The notes under the pieces were generated by a model. That model was not told the origin of the DNA and did not search any database. It saw only the letters and a program-made list of their open reading frames with translations. The translations under genes were made by a program, and so were the position numbers. Source: Brachionus plicatilis (lineage: Eukaryota > Rotifera > Eurotatoria > Ploima > Brachionidae). Taken from it: a stretch of 64,000 nt of DNA. Below are positions 11,948 through 25,200 of this stretch, piece by piece. Position 1 is the first letter of the stretch; every line of letters begins with the position of its first letter. The stretch covers positions 3,431,217-3,495,216 of the forward strand of contig QEOQ01000508.1 in assembly GCA_010279815.1 (NCBI GenBank), given 5' to 3'.

Positions 11948-13239
11948 ATGGAAAATGTTCCTAAAAAAATGAAGCCTGATCAAACTGATACATTCTTATT
12001 CACAAGTGAGTCAGTAGGTGAAGGGAATCCCGACAAAATGTGCGACCAGATCAGTGATGCTATTCTAGACGCTCATTTGGAAAAGGACCCAGATTCCAGA
12101 GTGGCTTGCGGTATTTTGAAAACCACCTTTAATTAAATACCAAATAATTTTGAAATACAAAAAAAGAAACATTTTGTAAAACTGGTATGATTTTGGTCGG
12201 GGGAGAAGTTAGTTCCCGAGCGCATATAGACTACCAGAAAGTAATTCGCGATACTATCAAGCATATTGGCTATGATGACGATAGAAAAGGATTTGATTAT
12301 CGCATTTGCAGTGTTCTTTTGTCTATAGATGAACAAAGTCCTGACATTGCTCAATGTTTACACTTAGATCAAAAAGCTGAAAATTTAGGAGCTGGAGATC
12401 AGGGCTTAATGTTCGGATATGCTACCGATGAAACAGAGGAATGTATGCCATTAACAATAATGTTAGCCCATAAATTGAATAAAAAAATAGCAGATTTGAG
12501 ACGCGATGGTACTTTGCCATGGTCACGACCAGATTCAAAAACTCAAGTAACTGTTGAGTATAGAATTTCAGATGGAAGTTGTCTTCCAGTCCGTGTTCAT
12601 ACAATTGTTATTTCTGCTCAGCATTCACCAGATGTCACTTTGGAACAAGTAAGACGAGATCTAATGGAAAAAGTCATCAAACCAAGTATACCCTCTGGTT
12701 ATTTGGACGAGAGGACAATTTATCATTTAAACCCGATTGGGAGATTTGTCATTGGTGGTCCTCAATGTGATACCGGTTTGACTGGTCGAAAGATCATTGT
12801 GGACACTTATGGTGGCTGGGGTGCTCATGGTGGTGGAGCTTTTTCTGGCAAAGACTACACTAAAGTCGACAGAAGTGGCGCTTATGCTGCCAGATGGGTA
12901 GCCAAATCGTTGGTCAAGGCAGGTCTGTGCAGGCGAGTTTTGGTACAGCTTTCATATGCGATTGGAGTAGCTCATCCACTTTCGATAACTATTTTTTCCT
13001 ATGGATCATCTACAAAATCAGAATTGGAGCTTTTAGAAATTGTCAAAAATAATTTTGATCTTAGACCAGGAAAAATAATTGAGTAATTTTCAAAAATTAA
13101 AAAAAATAAAAAAAAAAAATTATTTTTTTTTCCAAGACAGCTGGATTTGAAAAAACCAATCTACAAAAAAACAAGCTGTTATGGGCATTTTGGCAGAGAT
13201 GAGTTTACTTGGGAAAAAGCGAAAAAACTTGTGTTTTAA
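11948..13239 (+). CDS. S-adenosylmethionine synthetase (methionine adenosyltransferase), 393 aa
   Basis: Makes S-adenosylmethionine from methionine and ATP in the cytosol. Exons 11948-12110, 12167-13082 and 13137-13239 join in phase to 393 residues, close to the usual ~395 of animal MAT2A. All three domains are present. The signatures [44 protein letters not shown] and [15 protein letters not shown] are intact, and the C-terminus ends TSCYGHFG...WEKAKKLVF. Two changes stand out. The first motif reads GEGNPDK, with Asn27 where the family has an almost invariant His that contacts the phosphate chain. GGPQGDAG reads GGPQCDTG (Cys255, Thr257). The gene is otherwise undamaged, so it may be a divergent, less active or regulatory paralogue. 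It converges with TRPM-A, stop codons 57 bp apart. Confidence 0.95.
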
Positions 13240-13295
13240 TCTCATAATTTTATTTTATAAATTTAAGAATTAAATGGATAATTTTTTGTTAAATA

Positions 13296-16200
13296 TCAAA
13301 ATAAATTTGAAAATTGATGAAGTCTTAGCAAACGCTTAATATGTTTTGAATCTTGGTAGGATAAATTTGTGATCGTCAAGTCATTGGCTACGACCCATTC
13401 AAGTCTTTTTCCATCATAAAAATCCTGTAAAATAATTAAAAACTTCAATAATTTAAAATAAAAAAAAAAATTTTACTTTTAGTTTTAATTTAGAGAAAAC
13501 TTTATCTCCTTGGTCGTGATAGTTCAAAACTGTAAATTCAAGCCATGCATTATCTGTATTATAGTTCGATTCTTTGTAGTATTTTGTAATCTAAAATTTT
13601 TGACTAGGTCTTAAAAATTTTATCAATTTAAAAAAATTAAAAAAACATTAAGAGGTTTGCTCAGTATTGATCGCATATCTTCAATGTCTACTCTGTCAAT
13701 ATCAAAAATTTCGCCAATTAACTTTTGTTCTATTAATTCGTCAATTTTGAATAGTTTCTCTTGCATTATCTTTGAAATTGAAATTTAAGAAAATTAAATC
13801 AATAAAAAATGTGAATTTTTTTACTGATGGAAAACGCCATTTACTATTCATTTTTATCACAACTACAAATTCAAGGATCATCTTACCTTCTAAATCATAT
13901 TCATAATTTCCAAGATTATTTTTTTTGTGCCTTAATGAAAAATTTTTCATTTTTACTAAATTAAAAATTTTATAAATGAATCAATTTGTTTTATACCTTG
14001 AGAATATTATCTCATAGAAATGATTAGGACCCCAGAAGTGGAGAGAGCCGCGACCTGAAATTCCTTGTCGTCCTTTTGGATTCAAAGGAACACCATTTTT
14101 TACGATGTAATTTCCCAAACAACTTGTTCGATCAAGTCCAGATGCATCATAAAGTGAATTGAATTTTATTTTTTCTCTATACTCATCAGGCCTAATTTAA
14201 AATCATTAATTCAAAAAATTATTTTAAGTAGTTTATTAAATTAAGGGGTTTTAAAATTAATATGGCTTCCTAAGATGAACACTTAAAATAAGCTCAAATA
14301 ATTCCAGACACCCAGGAATGGTATATTCTTGACTGGGACAAATAAAATTGTAGAAAACCTGCATAAAAATGCTTAAAAAACTGACTGAGAAGTTCACTGG
14401 GAGAGGAAAGATTAATTTAAATTGCTTTTTTAAGTTGTGAATCGGAACATGAAGATGAAGTTTGAAAAAATTTGTTTTCGTTTTTTTTAAGAACAGAAAA
14501 CTAAATTTTTTTTGATTAATTTTTTTTATTTTTTGTCAGTAATTTTATGAGAATCCCAGTAATTAAAATTAATTTGAATAATTTTTAAAATTGTTCATCA
14601 AGACTTAAAATTGCTTTAAGATTTGCTAAAATTAATTTTAGATTTTTTAAAAGGCATGTTTGTTTGATTCTACAGTTAATAAAAGTTAATAAAAAAAAAT
14701 CCCAACCAGATAAAAAAAATCAAACAACAATTGGCAGCAATTTTGAAAAGATTTTTGATTCTTTTCTTCATAAAAGTGAATTGAATCGATTGAATTATTA
14801 ATAAGGCAGGCAAAATGTTATTTATTGTAGATTTTTATATTTTTACATTTTTACATTTTTACAAGAAAAGTTATAATAAATTCGCAATTAATTAAAAGGG
14901 ATTTTCAAAAAATTATCCTTTGTTTTTACATTTAAATTTTTCTAAAACTCCTTTTTAAGTAATTGCGAATTTATTATTACTTTTCTTGAATGAAAAATTT
15001 TTTAGATTTTTTGATTTTGAGATTTTTTTTTCTTCTCTCAAAAATGTAAAAATGTAAAAATATAAAAATGTACAATAAATAACATTTTGCCATAAGGCAG
15101 CCATTTCGTAAATTTAAAAACACAAAAAAAAAAAAAATTATTTTGTTCCAGCTACAAAACTTTATGATATCATGTCCAGAATGTGATCAGTGATCAATGA
15201 TCACATATTTCGTGATCAAAAAAGCCTCTAATTTATGAAAAAATAAAAATAATTTTTTTTTGGTGATCAGAAAAATTTTTTGGTAAAATTTATTAAACTT
15301 TATTACCAATTTTCAAAAAAAAATTTAAGTCTCAATTTTCAAAATAAAATAAAGCAAAATCTAAATTATTCTTTGGGTTTTTCTGACATGTGAAATTTAA
15401 CACCCTTTTCATTTTTCATTAATTCACCACAAATGCTACATTCTACCGGTTACCGGTTCCAAATCCAAAAATTTTGAAATTTTTGGATTGAAAAAAATTT
15501 TTGATTTCAACAAAAAAAATTTCATGTGGTCAAAAAAATTTTTATGTGATAAAAAAAAAATTCGGTGATCAATTTTTGTTCACAAAGAGAACACTTAATA
15601 TTTTGGTGATCAAAATGATCACATGCTGGACATGATACCTATGATCACATTTTTTAGTGAACACTTGATCACATTCTGTACATGATCCTTTTTTTCTTTT
15701 ATACGTATTGGATTGTATTACTCAAGTTTTATTACCACAAATTTTATTTTATTTAAATTTTAAACTTTTTATTAATAATTTCAATCATGTAGGCTGAAAA
15801 GAGAGCTTTTTTTGCCTCTACGGAAGTAAATCTCTAAAATTGGATTTTAATAAATAAATAAAAATACTTGTTCAAAAGTTCTGCATCTGCTGTCAAATTG
15901 TACAATACATTTTCTGAAGTATATTCATTAGGATAATATTCCGTGTATAATTCAGACCATTTTACCTTGCCAAAAGGAACTACTTTTTTTGCAACTTTAG
16001 ATTCAGGATAAAATTCTATTCTATTGTTTTCAGCTATCGACTTTAGTGGATTCTTCGAAATCTTGGTCTGATCTTGAATTTCTTCAAACGATTTCTTGAC
16101 TTCGCCTTCGACTAGTAGATCCAATTTTTTTTGTAAAATTTTAATAGTATTTTCATTATTATTTTGAATTTCTGTTAGCCTATCAATTTTACTATTTAAA

Positions 16201-19200
16201 CAATCAAATCTAAAAAAAGGTAAATTTTTAAAATAATTCTAGTTTTAACTTCAAATAAAACCAACTTGCTCAACATTTCTTTATTCTTTTGCTCCTGATT
16301 ATTCATTTGGATGTGACATTTGTTCAAATACTCTTCAGCAATGAAGCTTTCCCATAATTTGAGTCTATTTTTTTCAGATGTAGCAAAAAAATTCGAATCT
16401 TGAAGAACAAAAAAAAATTAAATTATCAAATAAAATAATTATATTCGTACTCAAACTGATTGCTTCTTTAAATTTACAATTCAGGCATTTTCCCAGCAAA
16501 AACTGGATCAAATTTTTGACAATATTATAAAAATGATTGAACACTGTTAATGGTATTGGTAAAAATGGTCTGTGAAAATATTCATTTACCAGTCTGTAGC
16601 GCTGAAATTTCCAAATTTTATCAGCTTCGGACTCTACATTCTCGTATGTGTTGCTGAAAATGGCAATCAAAAGATTGACCAACAAAATGTTCAGTAGCAT
16701 AATGTAGACAACTAAAAGAAAGAGGCTCACACTGGCACCATATTTTTCTGGACAATCTTCCTGGGTATAAGTATCTGTAATTAATAGTTGAGTTAAATTT
16801 GAGTGACATTCGTCAATATCCATGAGCTTTTCTCTCTCAAAATACTCGCCGCCAATTACAAAATAAGCTGGAAGAAAAACACTTTTTAAAAGTGACAAAT
16901 CCAATTGCTGGTTATGATACATTAGAGACTGACTTGATATTCCATAAGCGAATATAAAAACAACTACAATTAGCAGAAAAACAGCCAATTCGTTAAGCAT
17001 TTTTTGAATCATCAACAACTTTGGTCCAAGACTTCTAATTACTGAATAACCATGTAAGCCACAGAAAAACCAACATATAATGTCAATTGAAAGAATTATC
17101 CTTGCAGCAAGATAAAAATTGTAATCTGGTACAAAACGCAAACCGATTCCAATTCCAAAAAGAAAAATAGATGTCAATTGCACCAAATTCCAGAAATCGC
17201 TGAAAAATTTCCCAAGTGTTATTTCTTTGAATTTTGCTATATTTGAAAGCTAAAAAATATTTTAAGTTTCTAGAATCAAAAATGTTGGCAAATTGAAATT
17301 AAGGATCTAATTTAAATTGATTAATCAACTAATTTTGATGTGATAAATTGTGATGTAAATCATTACAAGGTTTCACGAATAATTTTGCATACGTAAATTA
17401 GTCATCTAGATACAAAAATTTGAGCTAAAATGGTTAAACTTATATTTTTTAATAAATTCTGACCATTAACTTCATTTAGCCAAATATTTTCACAAAAATT
17501 ATTTATACTTGTCTTATTTCGTCGAGGAAAAAAACGAAAACCCAGCCCATTAGTAAAAATTCGATCTCTGATATTTTTTTGCCTAATACAATTCCATCTT
17601 CATTTAAATATTCAATTGGAAAAAATTTGCACAGAATTATATAGCTGAACAATAAAAGGAAAATGATAAAAAAAATCTAAAATTAAATAAATTTAAATTA
17701 GAATAATTTTTTGGAAAAAAATCAAGTATACTTGGTTGTAACAGAATTTGATGATGGGACTTCTAAAAAAGTAGTATAATTTGCCCCGGTAGCCAATGTT
17801 TTTTCTTTTTTTTGATTGAATTTGATTGTCCCTTAAATTAATAAAATTTTTCAAAAACCAAAACTAAATGTTCAGAGAATATTTTAATTAAAATAAATTT
17901 TTTGACTTTAAAGACAGAAAAATAAATTTATTTTTTGAATTTAAATTTTTGTTAAATTAATACAAGTTTAAAATAATATTTTTAATAGTTTTGTTCTGCT
18001 TGAATAAAATGAAAAAAGATTTTTGAAAGTTATTATAAATGTCTAAAATTTGAAAATTTCTAATATTAATTTAATCAAAATAGTAGTAGTAAATTATCTG
18101 ATTTAATAATTTTATTTAAACAAACAAAATTATTTTTAATTTAAATTTTTTTTTTCCCTAATTATCTTATATTCTAGATATAATAATTTTTTAAAAGAAT
18201 ACAATCTTGTGTAAATGGTTTCATTCCTCTCCTTTTTAGTTAAACTAGTGCTTTTATAAAAGGTACAGAATAGGCTAAATTAAGTAATTTTACGTTACTT
18301 TAAATTATTTTTAGTAAACTTACGTCATCTTACGTAAATATTATTCGGTAAGGATATGTAATTTTACCAAAAATTACGTAAAAAATACACAATTTTTGGT
18401 AAATTTCGTAAAATTTTGTAATGAAAGCATAAATCATCGAATAATTTAGAAATAAAAAAGTTAAATTCAAACAGTATCAAAAATACTTAAAATAAAAAAA
18501 TTTTGAGCGAAAAATTTTGTCAATTAGTGTATTTTTATAATTAATAAATATTTTAAAAAAGTATAATTTTTTTATACACTGATCGCTCAGTGATTAAGAA
18601 AGGAATTAAAATTTTATAATTTTGTTTTTCGTCCGGGATTTTTCAATTTTATTTAGTTTTGTCTTTCTTCTTATTTTATTTAAATTAAATTTATAATCTG
18701 TTTAATTTTATGTCTATTGAATTTTTAAAATTTTTCTATTTCTTTCTTTCTTTTAGCTTCTTAAGAAGCTTTTTCTTATTGATACCAAGCAATTAATTTA
18801 AGAATATAAAAATTATTAGTAAATTTTGTATATATTAGCTCTTGAGACAATATATTTTTTTTTTAATTTATTAGTAAATTGCCTACTTGCTAACCAATTC
18901 TTTCATTTCAATATCATTTTGGGTTTCAGCATGTGCATTCATTTCCTTAAAAAAAAACAATTAATTTTAGTTATTTACACTAACTTCTTTAATTTTCTTA
19001 CTTCTAGATTAAGCTTGTTTATATCAAAATTTAGATCAAGGAAAAGAGGAGAAAGTAATGGCAAAATAATGGAAAAGAGAATCTTAAAGAATAAAATTTA
19101 AAAAATCTCAATAGGACCATTTTAATTAATACATTAATCCACTTAGCATCAGTGTATATCTGACCATACCACAGTTTGGCGAGCATATCTTGAAAGCAGG

Positions 19201-22200
19201 TTGTACTAACAAAATTTTTACACTCAAAAGCTGAGGCCATCGACAACAGAGTCGAATTGCCGAACTCAGGAATTTGTCTTAAGAGTAACAGTTGTGCATC
19301 TTCTAAGTTTTCTTCGTAGCAAGATTGTATCACATCTACAGCTCGCTTTTCATATGAACTTAAGTTAAAATCTTAATAAATTTATTTCAAATTTTATTCA
19401 AATAATTACTCGGCTAGTTGATTGTATGTCTCATCTCTATCTGTTACAAATTTATCATATTCTCTAAAAATTTTGGCAGCTATCAAAGCTGATGAAATCT
19501 CATTCTAAATTTAAAAAAAGTAGTATTTGTGACAGCGATTATGTAAAATTACATTGTAGTTCCAGAAAATATTTGCTATTTCTGCTTTATCTGTCAAAAT
19601 TGAATAAATAAAAAGTTCCAAATAAGGATTGCCACATATGTTATCGATCTTAAATAAATGTAATTTAAAATGGTTTTTGAGTTTGAATTACAAAATGTGT
19701 CCAATGTTGAAATTACATTGAAAAAGTGTGATGTTTCAAACATTTTTTTTTTAGTCAAAATAAAAAGGCAAATTGAAGTTTGAGATCAAGATCAAAAGAT
19801 CAAAATATAAATTGTAATATTTTTTTTAATAATAGAGAAAAAATAAAATTTTTCCAAAGAAATTACTTGACATGTCATGTCAAGTTTATTTTCATATTTA
19901 AAATTTTAAATGTCCTATTTTATTGAGCTTTAATAGATTCAAAAATTTTAGTTGATTTAAATGAAAACTTACTTTTCAAGACAAAAAAATTTACTGTTTT
20001 AAAATTTAAAAATTTATTTAAATGGAAAAATAAAATAATTTCAGTTTGAATGAATGGTTATAAAAGTTATAAGTTAGAATTTGTGAATTAACTTAACTTG
20101 AATTATTTATACTTTTGATTGTTTTTGTTAAATAAATTAGAGATCAATCATTTTGATGTTAATTTGATAATGAACCATTTTTAGACATAACATGTCTTGT
20201 AATGTTTAGTGTTTATTTTTTAAAAATTATCAAAATCATTAGATTAATTAAGTTTTGAAATTTTAAATGATCGTTTTGATTTTAAAATTTGATCTGAAAC
20301 TTCAATTTGCCAATAAAAAAGTAATTTTAACTTAATATTGCAAGCATTTTCATATTTTAAATTAAACTCTTAAATGAAATAGAATGAGTTTAATTTTTAT
20401 TTGGAAATTTGAAAAAAATATTAAAAATTCTCTTTTTAACTTTTGAATAATTTAATTATTTATCTATTTGTTTATCTGTACCAAGCTAATGCTCCTTCAG
20501 AAAAAAAATAAAATATATGACAAAAAAATTAAAAAAAAAGATAATAAATTCATAAAGATGTAAATTGATATTCAATCGTTGAAAAACTCGATCTAGTGAA
20601 CCATAGTTAAGATATTATGCGAACAATTCTTATATAAGTTCACGAAAAGGTGAACCAAAATAGAATTAGATGATCAAATTTCAAATTAAGTGAAAAACTT
20701 TTAAATCATGTAAAAAACTTAATAGAATGCCTAATTCTCGATACTCTGAATTTCTACATAATATATCTTATAGAGGATCTATATTTTTAGACAACACAAC
20801 GGATATTGAAAATTAATTCTCTTCTTTAATTATCAGATCGGACAAGAGTCAATGTTAGATGGGTCTTGAGAAAGATAAATCTTCTTAGAGATCAAAGTTA
20901 TGCTTGCTTTTTTCCTGGATTTTGGGACTTGGTCTAGTTCCAAAATAATGTTTAAAAAAAGCATTGTGAAATTTCATACAAAACTTCTAATTGTTTAAAA
21001 CTTGTCCTGCAAATAAAACAAAGGAAAAAAACTTTTATTTAGCCAACTACAGAAGTCTGCAAAATATGTTCAAATTAATTGTGTTTTATTTGTAATACTT
21101 TTAAATAGAGTGCAATTTTTCAAAATTCACACAGATATAAAAGTTATTAATTGTTTTGTTCTTGTATCACAATTTCTTATAAAATTACATAAATCAAATA
21201 AAGTTTCGTTTTAAAGGCATAGGTTGAAATTCACATATATTTATTTATTTTTATTAATTTATTTCAATGAACGCCTTAAAGGCGATGTTAATAAAAATTT
21301 AAAAAATAAAATGTAATAAATAAGACAAAGTTTATGTGTTTTCAAAAAAATTTAAGTAAAAATTGAATAAAATATTTAATTTAAATGTTATTTTTTTTCT
21401 CCTTTTTTAATTTCAATAATTATTATTCATTTTGTACTCTCTTTTATTTTTATTTTTTGCCTTTTTCTTCAACTCTGCAAAGAGAACCACCATCAAATCG
21501 ACTAAAAAAACATAAACAAAGAGACAGACACATATATTTTTTGTAACTTATTGAAACGTGAAAAAAACATATAGAAATATTGTATAACTGTTAGAAAAAC
21601 ATAAGTCAATTTTATTTATCAAAGTAAAAAAGTGAATTAAAAACATAAATATTTTAATCGTAATTCATTATCTTAAAAAGAAAATAAAACATAAATACTC
21701 GCTCATAAAGTGTGACAACAAATTTGACAATTATTTAAATTTGAATGATTCGAAGCAATAGGATTGAATTGTTTAAAGAAAAAATCTAATTCAGCTTCAC
21801 TGCACACAGTGGTCCAAAAAATCCATTCCTTTATGTTTTTCTCAGATGAAAAATAAACATGTCTTTTTAACTTTTTCAAAAAATAATGCTAAACTTTATG
21901 TTTTTTTTCTCTGATCTAATATGTTCAACTTTCATTTTCATATTTATGTGGTGTTTTTTTATTTTCACTTTTTTTATGTGATTTTTATCCTCTTCCCTTT
22001 TTAAACATCAAGTTGTGGATACGATCAAGACCAGGTCCGGCAACTTCTTTTATTTTTTCAAGGCTTATTCATTGTCTAAAAGAGTAATAGACTCGTTCTA
22101 ATTATTTTAATATTTTTTTAGAAATCATTAATTGTTTGTGAAATTTCAGCATTATCCTTTGATTCAGTAAGATATGATATGAGCAATAAAAGTTGTTAAG

Positions 22201-25200
22201 ATATTTCCAAAGAGTTTCCCTTCATCTATATCCGTATTAAATTCGTTACTATCTGTAAAAAGTGATGGTTTTTATCTATTTGATCTGAACTAATTTATTT
22301 TTCTCCAAAAAGGCCTCCTTGAGAGTGGATTCTTTAACAATTTGTTTATAAGCTCGAGTCTATTTTGGTTCCAAAATTCCTTTTAACTAAAACGTCATTC
22401 AAATGTAAGCTTATTAAAAGCTATCTTTTTAGAAGAAGATTTTAGTGAGAGATATGTTGGGACTGAGTCATTCTATTCCATTGGTTGAAAAACTGGTGAA
22501 GGAATACAAAGAAGGTTTCGAATCAAGATATATTGAATACCCAACTCCATTGTGTAATTGCTACCTTACTATTTCTTCTTTTTTTACTGAAACTTGAACT
22601 ATTTAAACATGTGCCACATGTAACAATCTTTTCCAATTTATGTCTTTTCAACTTTCATTTTTTTAGATTATTTACTTTATTTTGATTCTTTTTTTTTATC
22701 TCATTTTATTAACTTTAATTTTATTTTTATTTTATTTCATTTTTATTTTATTTTTTTTTATTTTCCTTTTTAACTTATTCTGAAGGAGATTTAGCTCGGT
22801 ACAGAAAACAAATAAAAAATAAAAAAAAAAGAACATTTGGTTCTAAAAATATTAGAACTTTCTTTCGTTCCATAATTAATATTTGGCATGCATTTAAATG
22901 CTAAGTGTAAAAATTCAAAATGCTAGAATAAAAAATTAAATCGTTAGACAGTTTGATAAAAATGCTTTATTAAAATAGGAATGAAGTATTGAAAGGTCTC
23001 TTTTGGATATTTAATTCATTCGATTAAATAAATAAGATTGAATTTATTACTAATATAATTTATTAATAGTAATGAATTTATTATTAAATCAAAAAACAAA
23101 AATGTGTTAGTTAGTTAGCTAAAGCTTAAAAAAAAATGGGGTCTTATCTTATTATGTCAGTTGCAGTCATACAAAAGATGCTGAAAATGATATCGAAAAA
23201 ACATTAAATTAAGTCTACTCGATATAAATATATGGAAAAATATTTAAAAATAGTTTTGAAACAATAGGAGAAGCTCTTCTTTCAAAAGATTTAACAGTTT
23301 TAAGTAAATGGTAAAGCAAATCCTGAGCCGATGGTCGAAACTTTATTATCAATGTAAATTATCAAAATTTCGGAAATATAATGTGAAAAAAAAAATATTT
23401 TTGTATTATTTGAGCTTCAGTGTCAAAGTTAATGTCAATGAATCAGTAAATCAGGATACACATTTAAACAATAGTGAAAAAAAATGTCAAACGAAGAAAT
23501 AGCCAAAAACGTATAAAAGATATTCCAAGCGGAGAACAAATAAATATGGTCGTCCGGCTAAAGCAATGGCAGGTTTGGCTGGACGACCACTCTTATGAGA
23601 TAAAATAAATTTTTTTTTAGTAATTTTTAAATTTTTAGCAATTGATTTATTTTATCTAACTAATTTTTTTAAGATTTTTTCTAATTTACCTGGCATTCTG
23701 AATTTTTTAATTAGCGTAAATATGATTTAAATGATTTTAGTCATTATACTAAATGTAATGATAAATGTTTTTTTATTAATTTTGTTTTGATTGAATAAGA
23801 AATTTTTATATTTCTATGAATATATTCTTCAAATTTATAAATTTGAAATAATTTATTTATAAAACAATTTGATATACAGGAAAAAAAATATTTTCTAAAA
23901 TTTTTTTCTAAATTCGCAGTACTGGTTCTTAATAATTTTCAAAGATCTTCTCGCCTACACATTAAAGCCTTAATATTTAAGCATTGTGAAGTTTTTTTCA
24001 AATAGTTCAAAAAGTACAAAAAAAAAGTTCTTAATTGAAATTTTTCGATGAATGAAAAAAATTTGCTCCTGTAAAATATGTAACAATGTTTAACAAAAGT
24101 TGTTACACCAAGTAGCCTTGAAAGTAATTTCCGAAAGTTTTCTTTAGATTAATCATCGACTTTTACAATCAATCGAATTTAAGACAATTTATTTAGCTTT
24201 GTGAAAAAAGAAGTTTTATTTGCAATATTTTAAAATTTTTGTAAAGGTTTAATTTTAATTTCGAAATTTTTATTTCAAAACCAACTTAACATTCATTCAG
24301 TTTTTTTGGAAAATCAATAATTGAATTTTTTTTTTTGTTATTTTTTTGAGCAAGTCCTGTAACATTTTTTGTTACATCATGTGCTAAATTTTTATTTTAT
24401 CTCTTCATTCTATTCAAAATATATACGAATTTAAGATTTTGAACTGAACTTTTTGAACGAAACTTCACAATGCTTAATATTTATTCTTATTGACAAAAAA
24501 TTTGTTTACTTTTAATTTTTTTCTTCTAAACTTTTAGACAGTCGTAATTTTTAAAATAAATTGCTTTAGATAGTGGAATGATAACTTGGTAAAATGCCAC
24601 AAATGGAGTAAGTTTAAGGCTGTTTTGTGGCACGTAAGGACTCTTTTTAGGAAAATACGAATGAATCCGTGATTTTTTGAAAGTTTAAAAAATGGGTTTT
24701 AGATAAAGAAAAAAAAATTTATATAAATTTTTCAATCTTACTGTTTGATGCTGCTTATTATTGATATCATTAATTTGATCTAAGCTCAGCTTTAATTTTG
24801 AAAAGCTATGCTCGAATAAATTGTCCAACAAACTTTCGATTACATTTCCGATTTCTTTGAAAATAAAAGATTTGTACTCCTCATCTATTTTTCCTTTAAT
24901 TCGCCGAATTTGAATTAACCTCTTGTACAATATACAATTTTTTGGCATCTTCAATTTTAAAATTTAACGAATTAAAAAAAATTAATTATTTTATTTACAT
25001 TATTATAAAGATTAAGCAAACGCCTGTAAGTCAAAAATTTGCTAATATCGCAGTTGTTTTCCATGAAAATCTCAACAAAATCAGGCTTATCGGTAGAAAT
25101 GGCAGTATACATTAAATCATAAAGATCACTGTCCTTAAAAAATGAAGTTTAAAAGATTTTATTTCAAAAAAGTTTTTCAATAATTTTTTACCTCCCATGC

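Larger units (their letters stand above)
14192..15867 (-). other. Intron of TRPM-A inside the NUDT9-homology domain
   Basis: 1676 bp, between the YTSENVL...LLNK exon and the KPDEYREKIKF exon; phases match (AA|G). It carries a 283 bp MITE (14809-15091) and a TGATCA-rich inverted-repeat element (15169-15686). A short stretch near 15832-15760 could be read as FTSVEAKKALF, but adding it would lengthen the domain beyond NUDT9, so I treat it as intronic. Confidence 0.6.
19649..24741 (-). other. 5.1 kb intron of TRPM-A
   Basis: Lies between the exon ending NNKQHQT and the exon starting IDNICGNPYLE. Contents: the 545 bp GGCAAATTGAAG element (19767-20311), a minus-oriented copy of the CTGAAGGAGC motif (20462-20510), a plus-oriented one (22778-22817), a FLYWCH/AT-hook relic (23308-23600) and a 495 bp inverted-repeat element (23980-24474). 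Plus strand 22431-22560 reads ILVRDMLGLSHSIPLVEKL for about 45 codons with no stop, but I could not assign it. Confidence 0.6.

Noticed and set aside
15760..15832. Extra TRPM-A exon reading FTSVEAKKALFSAYMIEI
   Set aside because: Its donor would be weak (GTTTAA) and the domain would become longer than NUDT9; direct splicing 15868 to 14191 is in phase and gives the expected spacing.
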